A stretch of DNA of 64,000 nt, taken from Agaricus subrufescens (lineage: Eukaryota > Basidiomycota > Agaricomycetes > Agaricales > Agaricaceae). The stretch covers positions 558,001 to 622,000 of the forward strand of contig CM057069.1 of NCBI GenBank assembly GCA_029945375.1. Reading direction: 5' to 3'. The notes beneath the pieces are model-generated. The model had not been told where the DNA came from. It did no database searches and saw only the letters and a program-made list of their open reading frames with translations. Position numbers and translations under genes: made by a program. Positions 44,595 to 55,725 of this stretch are shown here, in pieces. The first letter of the stretch is position 1, and each line of letters starts with the position of its first letter.

Positions 44595-46508
44595 TCAACG
44601 TCGTCGATTCATAGCGAAGCAACCTTCGTAACCTGCAACATCAAGCGGGCTGAGTGTATCCCTCCAGCGCCCTACAAGGTTCCCGTGAACGTTGCCGACC
44701 AGGTAGCCTCTATAGAGCCACCTTCCCCGATCACCATCTATCTGGGAAGTTACGTGAATTTTAGCAAACGAACCACAGTAATCTATACTTACATATTCCT
44801 TCGAGAGGCTGATAAGCCCATCACATGGTCTCACTCTGCCAATCAAGTTGAACTGACCCCAAGAAGAATGCCCCTGGACATGTCAATTCGTATCAGCTTC
44901 GAATCCGCAGCAGCGGCAGGAACAGCCTTACTTCTCCCATGATAATAACATCAACCACTTTCTTCCCACTCTTGTGTCGAATTTGTGAGGCATTACGAGA
45001 CGCCCTCTGATACCGTACGCTGTGGCTCCAACCAGGGGCTAGAATAACGAGACCTTCACGGTCTTCTTTGATGTTTGTCCCATGCGAGAAAAATGCCCGA
45101 AGGGGATCTCCAGAGGGAAGAGGCTCGACAGTCGAAGCGTTATCTGGATCGATGCCAGAAACAACTGTACTCATCAGGTGATACTCGCGGAGCTTCCACG
45201 TCTGCTGGTGTGTCGCTACAAGCGACTTCTGTAGGATGTACGGTGGCGCTCCGCCCAAGAGAGCCGCGTAGGCAGTGAATTCTGTGTACTGTGAAAGTAA
45301 ACTTATCTGCATCGGAGCTGCTTGGGAAAAGCGGTTTTCACATACAGTAAATTGACCTTCCCATGCACCTTCTATGCTGATAAGAGACGAATTATAGCGA
45401 TTGTATTTTTGGTAAGCTTCAGGATCACGCGCACCTTCCTGGTCTAAAAGCTTCCGTCAACACGTTGCTGTACCGCCTTAGAGACATCGAGAGACACCGT
45501 GCCCACTCGCAGTCCCATTCGCAGCTAGGATTGGCACGCGCGATGGTTTTATATGATATTGACGGATGAGAAACAGGACCATTGGATTGTGGTTTATTAG
45601 TCAGGGTGAGAAATGCGAGTATCGCGGGTATGGCAGCAGGCAGGGGAGTTAGATGAAAGTCTTCTTCGAAATGTGTTACATGACTCGACGTGTCGGGGCT
45701 GGAAGTTGGAAGGAAACCAGTCCAGGCCGTAGTAGTTATACTATACTGTAAAGGATAAGTAGAGTGCTACACGGGGTTTTGGCGTTAAATACGAACTCGA
45801 TGTGCTGCTATTGCAAATGTTCTAAGGACGTCGAGTGCACTGTCGTCAGGCCTGCTGTCATCTGAGGAACTTGAGACAACTACAACAAAAAACCAGCGAA
45901 GTCTTACCTTGTCTCAACAAAAACCAGTATAGCCACATTGCTAGGCTTGCATTCCGATCGTTGACCGGCCAGCCCCCCTCTCGTATCTGACGGATAGCAT
46001 CAGAAGCTCCCCTATAACTGAACCAGTAGTCGTGTAGCCAGCCATCAACTTTGGCATAATCTCTCAGCTGTCTCTCGTTGTTCTCCTCGTTCTCCAATAG
46101 CCAGATAAACACGCGAAGCAGCAACTGGTGTAACGAGTCACCCGACCTGCTACTATCCTCGGTCCTGTATGCGTCCTCACCCGTCCGTATCCGTCTCAGA
46201 TAGACAAATCTCAGTTTGAGCTCTGCTGCAAGAGCGGTTGACGGTGGGTTATCAGCATGTAAGTGTCTCAGGGCTGGCTGAAGGTCAAACTTATGCGCAA
46301 AAATTCGGGCATAAAGGAGTGGATTTGACGGCATCGATAACTGTGAATGAATCCGGCGATTCAGGGCAAGAAGAGGGACGAGATGGCTCGGTGGGCCAAG
46401 AAAAGTGTCTGTAGCTGCATGAAATGCGATGTGTTCAAGGATTTCCGATGGGATGGAGTCGAGAAGGGTCATGGGAGGAGGCGAACCTAAGTGGCCGATT
46501 GCTATCAT
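44595..46508 (-). CDS. F-box-like protein, Agaricomycete family (copy A)
   Basis: Exon 1 (46508-45909) encodes LLDSIPSEILEHIAFHAATD, an F-box-like start, then LYARIFAHKFDLQPALRHL and RFVYLRRIRTGED. A short exon DDSRPDDSALDVLRTFAIAAHR follows, then one with LTPLPAAIPAILAFLTLTN, and exons with GSRAYQKYNRYNSSL, ISIEGAWEGQFTV, AYAALLGGAPPYIL, VVDVIIMGE, WLYRGYLVGNVHGNLVGRW and a final GCFAMNRRR. The same order of blocks (LYADIF, IWEGFF, EIILLGE, WIFEGRICFGSLFVGTW, GIFSMQKR) is found in the gene at 48935, which lies inverted on the other side of elongation factor 1-beta. F-box proteins act as SCF ligase adaptors; the C-terminal domain is a mushroom-specific region of unknown role. Middle intron borders are approximate. 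An alternative start is at 46472. Confidence 0.72.
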
Positions 46509-47130
46509 TTTTGGAACTAGGGAAGCCTGATAGCCGGACGGGTATAATCACCGGCTATGTTCCAATTACAGTCTCAGCCTCGCAACTACGATGATACAGC
46601 GAGGACTTGCTTAGAACAGCTTGCTCATGAACGATACACTTCACGTCTGACCCACTGGCCAGGTTAGCCAAAAAGAGAAACGAACCACGGAATGTCTAGA
46701 AAACAATTCCGGTGGCGGAACTGCTTCTCGGTTGAACTCTAGTTGAAATAGAAGCTTAACTATTGAGCCAATTCGAAATTAGTCAAGTTTGTGGAGTAGA
46801 AAGATGTTGGCACCATTCATTGCTTGTGGTATGGCTTGATCGACACATTGCTAGCCTGCGCTCAGTCAAACCTAATCGCGGTTCGGTTGACTCTAGGCAA
46901 CTTCACAAGGTGGTATAAGCGCAGTGTTTTGCTTTCTCTCCCACTACCTGCGCCAGACCCTCACACGGCACATGAAGGGCTGGGGAGCGCAAGGACTACC
47001 AGGTACTTGATTATGTAATTATTGTATTGATGACCCGATAAGGAAATGGGCTTTGGTGGACGATAATCGCTGATGGCGCAAATTTTGCAAACTTATCTCT
47101 TCATCTCAAACGCCCACTACCACTTCCACC
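46509..47130. other. Divergent promoter region of F-box copy A and EF1-beta
   Basis: About 620 bp between two divergent starts. The last 50 bases before the EF1-beta ATG are C/A/T-rich (cgcccactaccacttccacc), typical of a leader of a highly expressed fungal gene. No other gene is supported. Confidence 0.55.
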
Positions 47131-47986
47131 ATGTCTGCCAACCTCCAAAAATTGAACGACCATCTCGCCTCGAGGTCATACGTTGAGGGGTAAGTTCTCT
47201 GACCAACGAGGCTGTGAACTAGAATGTTAATCCTTTCGAAGATACACCCCCTCCCAGGCCGATGTTCATGTCTTCAAAGCGATCTCCTCTGATCCTGATG
47301 CCACAAAATACCCTCACGTCGCCCGCTGGCACACACACATCAAGTCCTATGCTGCTGAACACGGCTCCCTTCCCGGCTCTAGCACGGCTGGCGAGGCATT
47401 CCTCGGCGGCGCTGCCGAGGCCAAGGCCGACGATGATGATGATGACGACTTTGATCTTGAGTCTGACGATGAGGCAGATGCAGAGGCGGAGAGGATCAAG
47501 GCACAACGTGTCGCTGAGTATAACGCAAAGAAGGCTAATAAACCCAAAACCATCGCCAAGGTATCAGTGTTGTGTCACGAGAACTGACCCGCAAAGCTGA
47601 CTCCTCTCTCCTCCAAGTCTGTTGTAACTCTTGATGTCAAACCTTGGGATGATGAGACCGACATGGCTGCACTTGAGGCCTCTGTTCGTAGTCTTGAGCA
47701 AGATGGCCTCGTGTGGGGTGCTAGCAAGTTGGTAGCCATTGGATATGGTATTAAGAAACTCCAGATCACGCTTGTTGTCGGTATGTTCCCCTCTTATGAC
47801 TCTTCATAATTCCAATCCTCACAAACTGTGCAGAGGATGAGAAAGTTTCCTTGGATGAACTCCAAGAGAAAATTGCAGAGTTCGAAGACTATGTCCAGAG
47901 TTCTGATGTCGCCGCTATGCAAAGTAAGAATTCAACGCCTCGCATGTTTGTATCAAGTTCACCCAACCTCTCTTCCAGAACTCTAG
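47131..47986 (+). CDS. EFB1: Translation elongation factor 1-beta (eEF1B alpha)
   Basis: Five exons (47131-47189, 47242-47560, 47618-47780, 47834-47923, 47979-47986) give 212 residues. The N-terminal GST-C-like part reads [29 protein letters not shown]. An acidic linker follows ([21 protein letters not shown]), then the conserved exchange domain [36 protein letters not shown], ending [12 protein letters not shown]. The last exon is only 8 nt and supplies the end of the conserved QKL terminus. The protein recharges eEF1A with GTP during translation in the cytosol. Length and every block match the family. The start lies in a strong ACCATGTC context. Confidence 0.97.
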
Positions 47987-48934
47987 TTACACATTAGATA
48001 CCGTGGTCTGCTGTATACTGCGAATGTAAATTGGCGTTCCGATATTGCCTTGTCATGGTGAGGGAGGGAAGAGAAGCGTCAACAACGATCCGTTCCCAAT
48101 GAACTCGGCATCTCTTCGACATCAGGAACATTATTATCTCACCTACACGCTACTTTCATTTCGGGAAGTTTTTTGACCAGTACGCAAAGTCTGAAACCTG
48201 ATCGTTTTCCGATACTTTGGCATTCGGAAATGACGACCAGGAGGCCACGCTTATTGTTAGTTGAGGAAGAGATGAGCGCTATGTTGGACCCTGAGAATGT
48301 TAGTATCGACACCTCTTTGACCCTCCATTAATGATGACCTCATCCACGGACATGGTAGTTCTGTATAGGACTCTCGAACCACTGCTTGGTTCGTGTTCAT
48401 GTGGAGTGGAGTAACCCTGATACGGCATACATATATTCCTTGGCTCCCAGATTTGGCCATCCAAGGCTTACAAGAATTACGAAATTTCTGATCTCAAATC
48501 GAGGTCCCATCGCGAACTGTAAGTTTACCATTGCTTTGTTGTTCGCCTCTCACCTGTTTTCATTCCCGTGTCAAGCCCACTATTAACGGAAATTTGCTCA
48601 AACAACACATTTAAAACTTCGGTGATAAACTCGTTAGCTAACGAATCTGCCAGATCACCGCGTTTTAGATCTAGATTGTTTGGGGCTGGCAGATGTTCTG
48701 AGATCGGATCATTCATTACTCGAGTTCAACGTGAGTGTCCAAACTGTATATCGGCCGCATATGTGTACGTGCGCAATACGCGCACCGGTTACTTCCTGTG
48801 TTACTGCAATTGACGGAATTGTCCAAGTAAGGACTGCACCGTAATGCATTAACCTTCGGACCCAGCGCCACAATGACAGATATAAGCAAGAGCTGTTGCT
48901 TGTCGTCGAAGTATCCGTTCACCAACTTCCAAGT
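47987..48934. other. Intergenic between EF1-beta and F-box copy B
   Basis: About 950 bp. It starts with the EF1-beta 3' untranslated region. Short frames on both strands carry no motif. No repeat is evident. Confidence 0.5.
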
Positions 48935-51065
48935 ATGCGCAACTATCTCGAAGCTTTCCCTTGCGACATCTTGCAGTATATCGCTCTCTTGACGACAGTC
49001 GGATCGTACCCCCCGTCTGCGTCACTCAGAAACGTCTTAGCTCTACTTCTTACTAGCTCGACGCTCTACCATTCTCTCTGTCTGCAAAATTGTCCACATC
49101 TCTATGCTGACATATTTCGTTCAGTATTCGATGTTCAAGCGACCCTTAGGAGGTTCAAGTTTCAAATTACGGATTCAGTTCTGGCAGGAGAGTTGGTTTT
49201 GCGGTGCCGGATGCTGAAGCGCGTACGAAGCAGGAGGATTTCCCCCGACGAGCTTCATCAAGACCTCTGGACGGCTTTCTTGATGATATTAGAAAGCGAC
49301 GGTGTAGATGAATTACACCTACAGTCCGCCGGCCTCGCCGAACTTCTGCTCGACATTGTGAAGTCTTGGGAAAAGGCCGGTGTATCTTCTCCCCACCACA
49401 TTCAAGACCTGGTCATCTGGCTACTCCATTTCACACTCACACCACGTAATGTGATCCTTTTTGTTTCGCAGCTCTCGTTGTTCTCATGGTATTTTACTCA
49501 GAACTCGTCAGTTCCTTGCAATCTGAATCAAAAGAATACCTTCGATCTCTTGTAACACCCCACTCACTGAACCTTGGTTTGGTAAGCTCGTTCTAACCTC
49601 CGTTGATCCACCCGCATCTGATTGAATGCTATTATTCTCACCCTTTGCTGTGTCTCTGTTACGGTTCTATATCAGTCAGGGCCTGTGAACGACAGAAGCG
49701 TCATCCAATTGACGCGTTTCCCATCGTACGTCCGCGCAGATGACACCATTTCCTCAGAAGCCAGAAGGCCGAACAGTGCGCACCATGAACATACCAGTGA
49801 CCATCATCAGCACGTAGGCCGGATGAAGCCTATTGTGAGCTACGGTCGGGAGTGGGTGCTTAGTTGCCCAGATTTGACCCCCGCAGCAGCCAGCTTGATC
49901 TTTTGTCTCACGCAACACGCTGCCATATCCATTCCTGATCACCTTCCTGAAAATCGCTCTATTGCCATCGCCATGGGGGCGCTCGGACCGACCAAGGAAG
50001 ACATTCGGAAGATAAGGAATTACAGGACGAGACTGTTTGCTGATACTAATCCTTTCGTCGACGGTCGAATGAGTTTCCCAGCGGAAGACACTTACAGAAG
50101 CTTGTGGCATGATGTTGAGTTCCAGCAGGTGACTCAGGCAGATGAAAGAGTGATGGAAGTCAACGCCCCTTTGGCTATGTATGGACTAATGACGGGGATC
50201 TGGGAAGGCTTTTTCATGGTAAGCAGATATAAATCTTCGGGCTCCATTGATTTTTTGATGTTAACAGCATTGATTTATTCACTTGCCTTTCAGATGGCAG
50301 GGATGGTCACACCGAATCGTGGACACGAAAATCGACGGCGTCCGGTTTCGGAATTCTTGTCTCAGAAACCCTTTCAATGTGCACTCGCCGAGTTTGTATG
50401 TTCTGACGATAAGGACGGTGACGGCAGCCACACCACGCCCATTGATAGAATTGGAATGAGGCATTTGCCTAAACTATCTTGGGAGACAGCGGTACGGTTC
50501 CATTGAGGTCATTTATTTACCTTTAGGTACTGAAATGTCATATGTTACCCCGTAGACTGGTTTCAAGCTCGGCGGCTACAATTATAAAAGGCTGACCGTT
50601 GAAGCCGGTTCGCATCAGGAGGCTCGGCTAGGGACAGGAACGGCAGGGCCCGCGGAAATCATCTTACTGGGTGAGGTATGCGAGTGAATGTTATCTGGAA
50701 CAGAACACTATTGATCGCGCCATTAGACACTAGAAGAACATGAACAAGCATGGGGTGCGTTTACGTTTGCGGGTTGCGTCCGTAGAGATGGATCGATACT
50801 GCTGAAAAGGGAACCTGTAAGTATCAATCTTGTTAAATTTATCCATTGAGGCGAGACTCCCTGACTTGGTGGAATTTTCTATCTTGATGTGTTTTAGAAG
50901 GAGACTGGGGCTGATGGGCATGCCGGGGCGTGGATATTCGAAGGAAGAATATGCTTTGGCAGTCTTTTTGTTGGAACTTGGTACCTTAGTTCTAGTGAGG
51001 TAAACCCTACCATCCGAGGTATTTTCAGTATGCAGAAACGTGCGGGTGATTGGGTCTCATGGTAA
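48935..51065 (+). CDS. F-box-like protein, Agaricomycete family (copy B)
   Basis: Exon 1 begins MRNYLEAFPCDILQYIALLTT, an F-box-like opening, then LYADIFRSVFDVQATLRR, LVLRCRMLKRVRSRR and DELHQDLWTAFLMILESDG, blocks seen in many mushroom F-box proteins. After an intron the frame resumes as LVSSLQSESKEYLRSLVTP, and later exons carry FCLTQHAAISIPDHLPE, YGLMTGIWEGFFM, FKLGGYNYKRLTVEAGS, AEIILLGE, HEQAWGAFTFAGCVRRDG and WIFEGRICFGSLFVGTWYL, ending at 51065. At least seven exons are needed. It is a distant paralogue (roughly a quarter to a third identical by eye in exon 1) of the gene at 44595-46508. Likely role is substrate choice for an SCF ligase; the substrate is unknown. An upstream in-frame ATG at 48896 is possible but less likely. 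Confidence 0.75.
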
Positions 51066-52336
51066 CACAAATGACCTCTTGTTTATGCGCTTTGTATTTG
51101 CATGATGTATCGTGTTCAGCCTGTTTATCGTAGCAATGCGGATATTAATTTGTTACCTTGTCGATCAGTCCGCAAAGGGGATAACTCGCTGCTGTTGACA
51201 ATATATCCGGGAGTCTCATGCCAGGAAAGTGCGCGAGAAGTACTTCTAAATCACTAGAATACGGAATCGACGCCGCGTTGTATCCCACGGTATGCTGACG
51301 GTGTCATGTTGGCGTGGGCCGCCGACGCGCAACCAATTGAACCATACAATTCTAAAACTTGGCGGAGAACGGCCACGTCGGGTGAGTCACATGCTTTCGT
51401 GTCAAAAATTCTTTGACGGTCTGCTTTTGCCGATCAGGGGGTGCTGAAGTTTGACACGGATGCCGCAATGCGCGCTACAAAGGTATGAAGGTATGGTTGA
51501 AACGCTTCACGGCGCACTCCCATGGTCCAAGTCCGCAACCGATCTGAATTTCGGGGTGTTTGATGAGGTTTGGTAATCCGGTCAATCGAGTCAAGAAGTT
51601 GCATCTTTAGATGCGTAATGGTCGACAGTCAAGAAGTCGAAGTAAAGCTGAACGGTCCACGTTTCTGGGATTGTTCAACGTTCCGAATCACGGACACATG
51701 AATAGTATTACCGACTCTGTGACCTTGACGACGAATACTCGGGTTCTGAATCCTCACCGGGTCTCGACTCTGACATGTCGAAACCTTTCTTGACCAAGTA
51801 TACGCTAGTGGGGGGTCCTCGAAATAACGGTCTTGTTGTGTTTTCCGCCGCAACTCCGAACGAAAAAAGAATGGTGTAAAGCATCTAGGGCTCCGACTAA
51901 AATAAGTATCACATAAGCGTCTGTGTACAGAACAATAGAATGCCATCAAGATGCGAATGCAATCAAATTTACTGACAAACAAGCGGCATATGATCTCTTT
52001 GATGCTGCGCAACGGGCGGCGATTTCAGATTCAATGGGGTCGGGAAAAGAGATTTAGAACTCGCGCTACACACTTGTACACAAATCTTTTTACTCCGGCC
52101 AGGAATCGAGGACTCAGCGAGACGATAAGAAAACAGAGACGGGGCTACGCTTGACATGTGGTGGCTTGGCACATGGGATGTGTTGCTATTTGCAGGTGTT
52201 TTGACATTTTGCTGATGAAAACCAAACAGTGCGGAAACAACGTTGCGTCGTCTCCCACCCGCCTTCACTCTCCTCCAATCTTCACCCGTCGTATATTCAC
52301 CGTCATCGTTGACAGTAAACACGTCCACTCATTATC
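51066..52336. other. Intergenic before DUF7729 gene
   Basis: About 1.3 kb without a supported gene. A 127-codon minus-strand frame (51629-52012) has no motif. The last 150 bases before 52337 are C/T-rich and likely hold the promoter of the secreted protein gene. Confidence 0.5.
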
Positions 52337-53268
52337 ATGAAGGCCTGGGTTTTGATTTCTCTTTTCGCAACTCTTGCGTCCGCGCAATCTGTGAGTCGCT
52401 TCTTGTTTGCAATTTTCGTCAGTGGCACTCATCGGCCCCCAAGGCATCTCCAAGCTCGAGCGCTACTGCTTCGAAAGCTTCGGACGGAGCATCACTCATT
52501 CCAACTGATATCAGCTCTGGATGCAGCTCTTTCCTCAAATCATTGGATTCCGATTCATCCCTCACCTCTTGCACCGATTCTCTGCTCAAATCTACCGCAA
52601 ACTTTGGCTCTGGAAGCACTCACTCGAAAGAAGAGGTTACCTCAGCCCTAGACGCCGTTTGCAATGGCTCAGTTTCCTCAGCTTGCCCCGATAGCCTCAT
52701 TCGTGGCAAGCTTGCAGATTTCTACTCTGCTTGTTCCGCAGAGCTCACCTCCTCTCGCAACGGAAAGGTTTGCAACCTTTATGACGTCTTGTATATCCTC
52801 CCGCCCATGAAGGCAGCCGTCTGCTCAAAAGATGACAATGGCAACTCTTGTCTCTTCTCCAACGGCGACGTCAATTCCAACGCTTATCATCCCGCTTCTT
52901 CCGGCGACGGGGTCGACCTCTCGAGCATCGGCTCCAGCAACCTTGCCTTCTTGTTCCGCAACGCCAACATGAGTAGCGACGCTTTGTGTACTCCTTGCAC
53001 TCGCAGCATCATGTCCAATTACTTTAATTACGAGTCCGACAGCGTGTATTCCCCTGGCATTGCCAGCAGCCCAATGCTCGGCGGCCAGACTGTGCTTGTC
53101 GGCCAAATCGAGAAGCAGTGTGGTGCTAACTTCTTGAATGGCGCCGTTCAGGCTGCTGGCGGTATCAAATCAGGAGGCTTCACATCCGGCGCTGCCCAGG
53201 ATAGAGTTTCAGGGGCTGTTGTCGCCCTGGCAGGCGCTTTGACAGTCGCTATCTCTGCCCTTCTTTAA
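52337..53268 (+). CDS. Secreted GPI-anchored-type protein, DUF7729 family
   Basis: Two exons (52337-52390 and 52444-53268) give 292 residues. Exon 1 is exactly the signal peptide, MKAWVLISLFATLASAQS, with cleavage expected after ASA. The mature part opens with a Ser/Thr/Ala-rich stretch, then ISSGCSSFLKSLDSDSSLTSC, VCNGSVSSACPDS, LADFYSACSAEL, YDVLYILPPMKAAVCSKDD and LCTPCTRSIMSNYFNYES. The repeated cysteines suggest several disulphides. A Ser/Gly-rich linker and a terminal hydrophobic helix GAVVALAGALTVAISALL fit a GPI attachment signal. These features match the DUF7729 fungal cell-surface family; its function is unknown. It is likely on the plasma membrane or in the cell wall. Confidence 0.87.
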
Positions 53269-55725
53269 ACTCCGCCAGTCCTTTGGTCTATTTGGTTACA
53301 TATCCGGATTCCTTGTCGTATTTTTTTAATTTATATATAGATACCCTCTGTTTGTAGGGAAATGTCTGTCTGCCTTCAATCTGACCTTGCCTTCACTTCG
53401 AACATTAGCATGATGCTCTTGGTGTTGACACGTTTGAATTCTGAATGAATGGAATTATGTCGATAAACTTAGACGTCAGTAGATGCTGAGAGAATTGAGT
53501 GCAGGATGATACTGTGTACTATTCCGCACCTGCCATTGAGTAGAATGATATAAGTGTCCTCTGGTATAGGATTGCTCTCTTTTCGCCTGTTTCTCAACTT
53601 TGGCTCGATTACGCAGTTGGAGGATCTCAAAAGATTAGGTTCTCAGGCTCGTGTTCGACCAAGAACACCATAATACACATCCTAAACTCCGCCGAGAAGA
53701 TTGCGGGAATAGTTAAGAGACCCTGGTGGTCTGTTGGTGGTCTAGAACAGAGTAGCGCACTTATAAATTGCCGGTCGTGAAGACAGAGCAACCGTTGGAT
53801 GAAAAATACACAAAGAACCAATCAAGATTCCAATTCATTCTTTCATGTCAACCGCATGTATTGTCAGTCAACCTCATCTCCCTTTCGCGATAAGCTGGGG
53901 CCGGAGGCGGACATTAAAATAAGAGGAGAATCATTTGGCTAGAGTATGGACCGCTTGGGGTAGAGTATTCAACAACTTCGAATGAGGAAGCATTTCTTAT
54001 GAGTCGACCAGGCTCCACACACATAATCGTCGCTGGTCGAGACTCTCAAGGGACCGGGCCTACACCGACAATTTCACCTGTAGATTGTTCTAAGACCGGG
54101 CTGGAATCCAAGTATATAAGAGGATATAAAAAAACCACTTGATACACGAGGTGCAGTTACACAATTACAATGATAGTCCCCATTTTGAGTTTGTTACCGT
54201 TTATTTCATCATGCAGGCAAAAACAGCGACGGCTGGTATTAGAGTTTGATTTATCGGAGGGGGTGAATGTTTAATATCGGCTTAAACTTCTTGCTCGCTT
54301 ACTTCTAGCAGAACCTTCTACCTGTATCAGGGTAACATTCGATAGAACGTCATTCGCGCGAGGGCGAACATACAGCGGACGCGGATTGCACAAATATGGA
54401 CAACTGGAATCCTTTTGTCGTGATTGTTCCCACGCCACAAAAATTCCCGGCATGGAGTAAACATGGACCCACAGGGGACGCAGATGAGATAATCTCTCGG
54501 CAAATGTTAATCGACGAATCCGATAAGATATAATGATAAAGCGGTTCGTACTATACACTGCGTGCGGGTTACATAAACCCTAGGGGTTCTTATTGATTTA
54601 TTTTGGAGTATTTTCTAATCAAAACTCAGAACAAGCTCCGACATCATATTTTAAGTTTATCATGAGATTATGTTAGAGTGAGTTACTGGTGTTTTTTTGT
54701 AAAATGTTATGTACTATTTCGTGACTTGGCTAACTAATATATGATCAAAAATATGTTAGAAAAAACTCCCATACAATATAGTGAATGCATTGTATTAAAA
54801 AGTTATCATAATTTCAGAAATGCGGTATATTTGGTATTTATGGTGACTTTATTAAATGAGTTCAGTATAATGTATAGGAGTTTTATCAAATAGCCATATG
54901 TTAGCTAGCCAAGTCATGATAAACACACAAATAATTGAGAACAATCGGCTGTAATCTGTTTTAATATAAGTTCAAATTTAACTTACTAATAGATGTCGGA
55001 GTCTATTCCGAGTTTGATTTAACAAATGCTCGAAAATAAGTCACTAAAACCTCCTAAAGTCGGGACAATCCGAATCTAACCGCTTAGGCTTGCTGTATCA
55101 TCTACATGAATAGTAACTTTGACCCTTGAAGATCAAGATCAGTCTATGATCATGACAGCTTGGACAAACAGTCTCGATTTCTGGACGCGTTCCTGTCGGT
55201 GGAAGCAAGACTCCTTATAACATACCATTCGTAAGAAGGCGACGAACTGAAATAGGAAGATAGTGCAGCTCAGGCACTGGAAAGGCAGCATAGCAACTAG
55301 TATTGTATCAATGGTTGTTGACAACGCGGAGTATGTGCGACGAGCGCAAGTCAACAACTTAATCACCCGGCATACACATGCACTCATGAGCAATTCAAAT
55401 TCGTTTCGCGAATTCGAAACACTTCTAGTTGTCCTCGTGTGTCATGTTCCTGGCGACAGCGTGAGTGCACGCCGATCGAATTTAGGCTTTCTTCGCCGCC
55501 AGTCTCAAATATTCATCTTCGGCATGTCGAAATATTGACATATTCTATTTTTGATAACCCGAATACCTAGGGCTCTCGACATGCCGTCGGCCTCTCAACC
55601 AGTGCTTCGGGTTCCTTGAAATCAAGGGTATGTAAACATAGACACCCCCACAACGCCAAGAAAAGAAAGTAAGATAAGAAGTAATTGTGGGTCACAGAAA
55701 CCTCGGGCCGTCATGCCAAGGCCTG
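53269..55725. other. Gene-poor AT-rich stretch with a MITE
   Basis: About 2.5 kb. The centre is the foldback element at 54583-55054. Flanking sequence has short frames only, including a hydrophobic minus-strand frame at 55139-55393 with no recognisable motif. The first 100 bases should be the 3' untranslated region of the DUF7729 gene. Confidence 0.55.
54583..55054. mobile_element. Foldback MITE with long imperfect TIRs and TA duplication
   Basis: A 472-bp AT-rich element. Its left arm (about 54583-54790) and right arm (about 54850-55054) are imperfect reverse complements along nearly their whole length. Matching blocks include TTATTTTSGAGYATT, AATCAAAACTC/AAATCAAACTC, CTCCGACATC, TGACTTGGCTARCTAA and AAAACTCCYATACA. 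TA dinucleotides at 54581-54582 and 55055-55056 flank it, as made by Tc1/mariner-like transposases. It has no coding capacity. The arms differ at perhaps a fifth of positions, so it is old, or the arms evolved separately. Confidence 0.8.

Noticed and set aside
51629..52012. 127-codon minus-strand frame before the DUF7729 gene
   Set aside because: No motif, no splice partner, and neighbouring frames are equally open.
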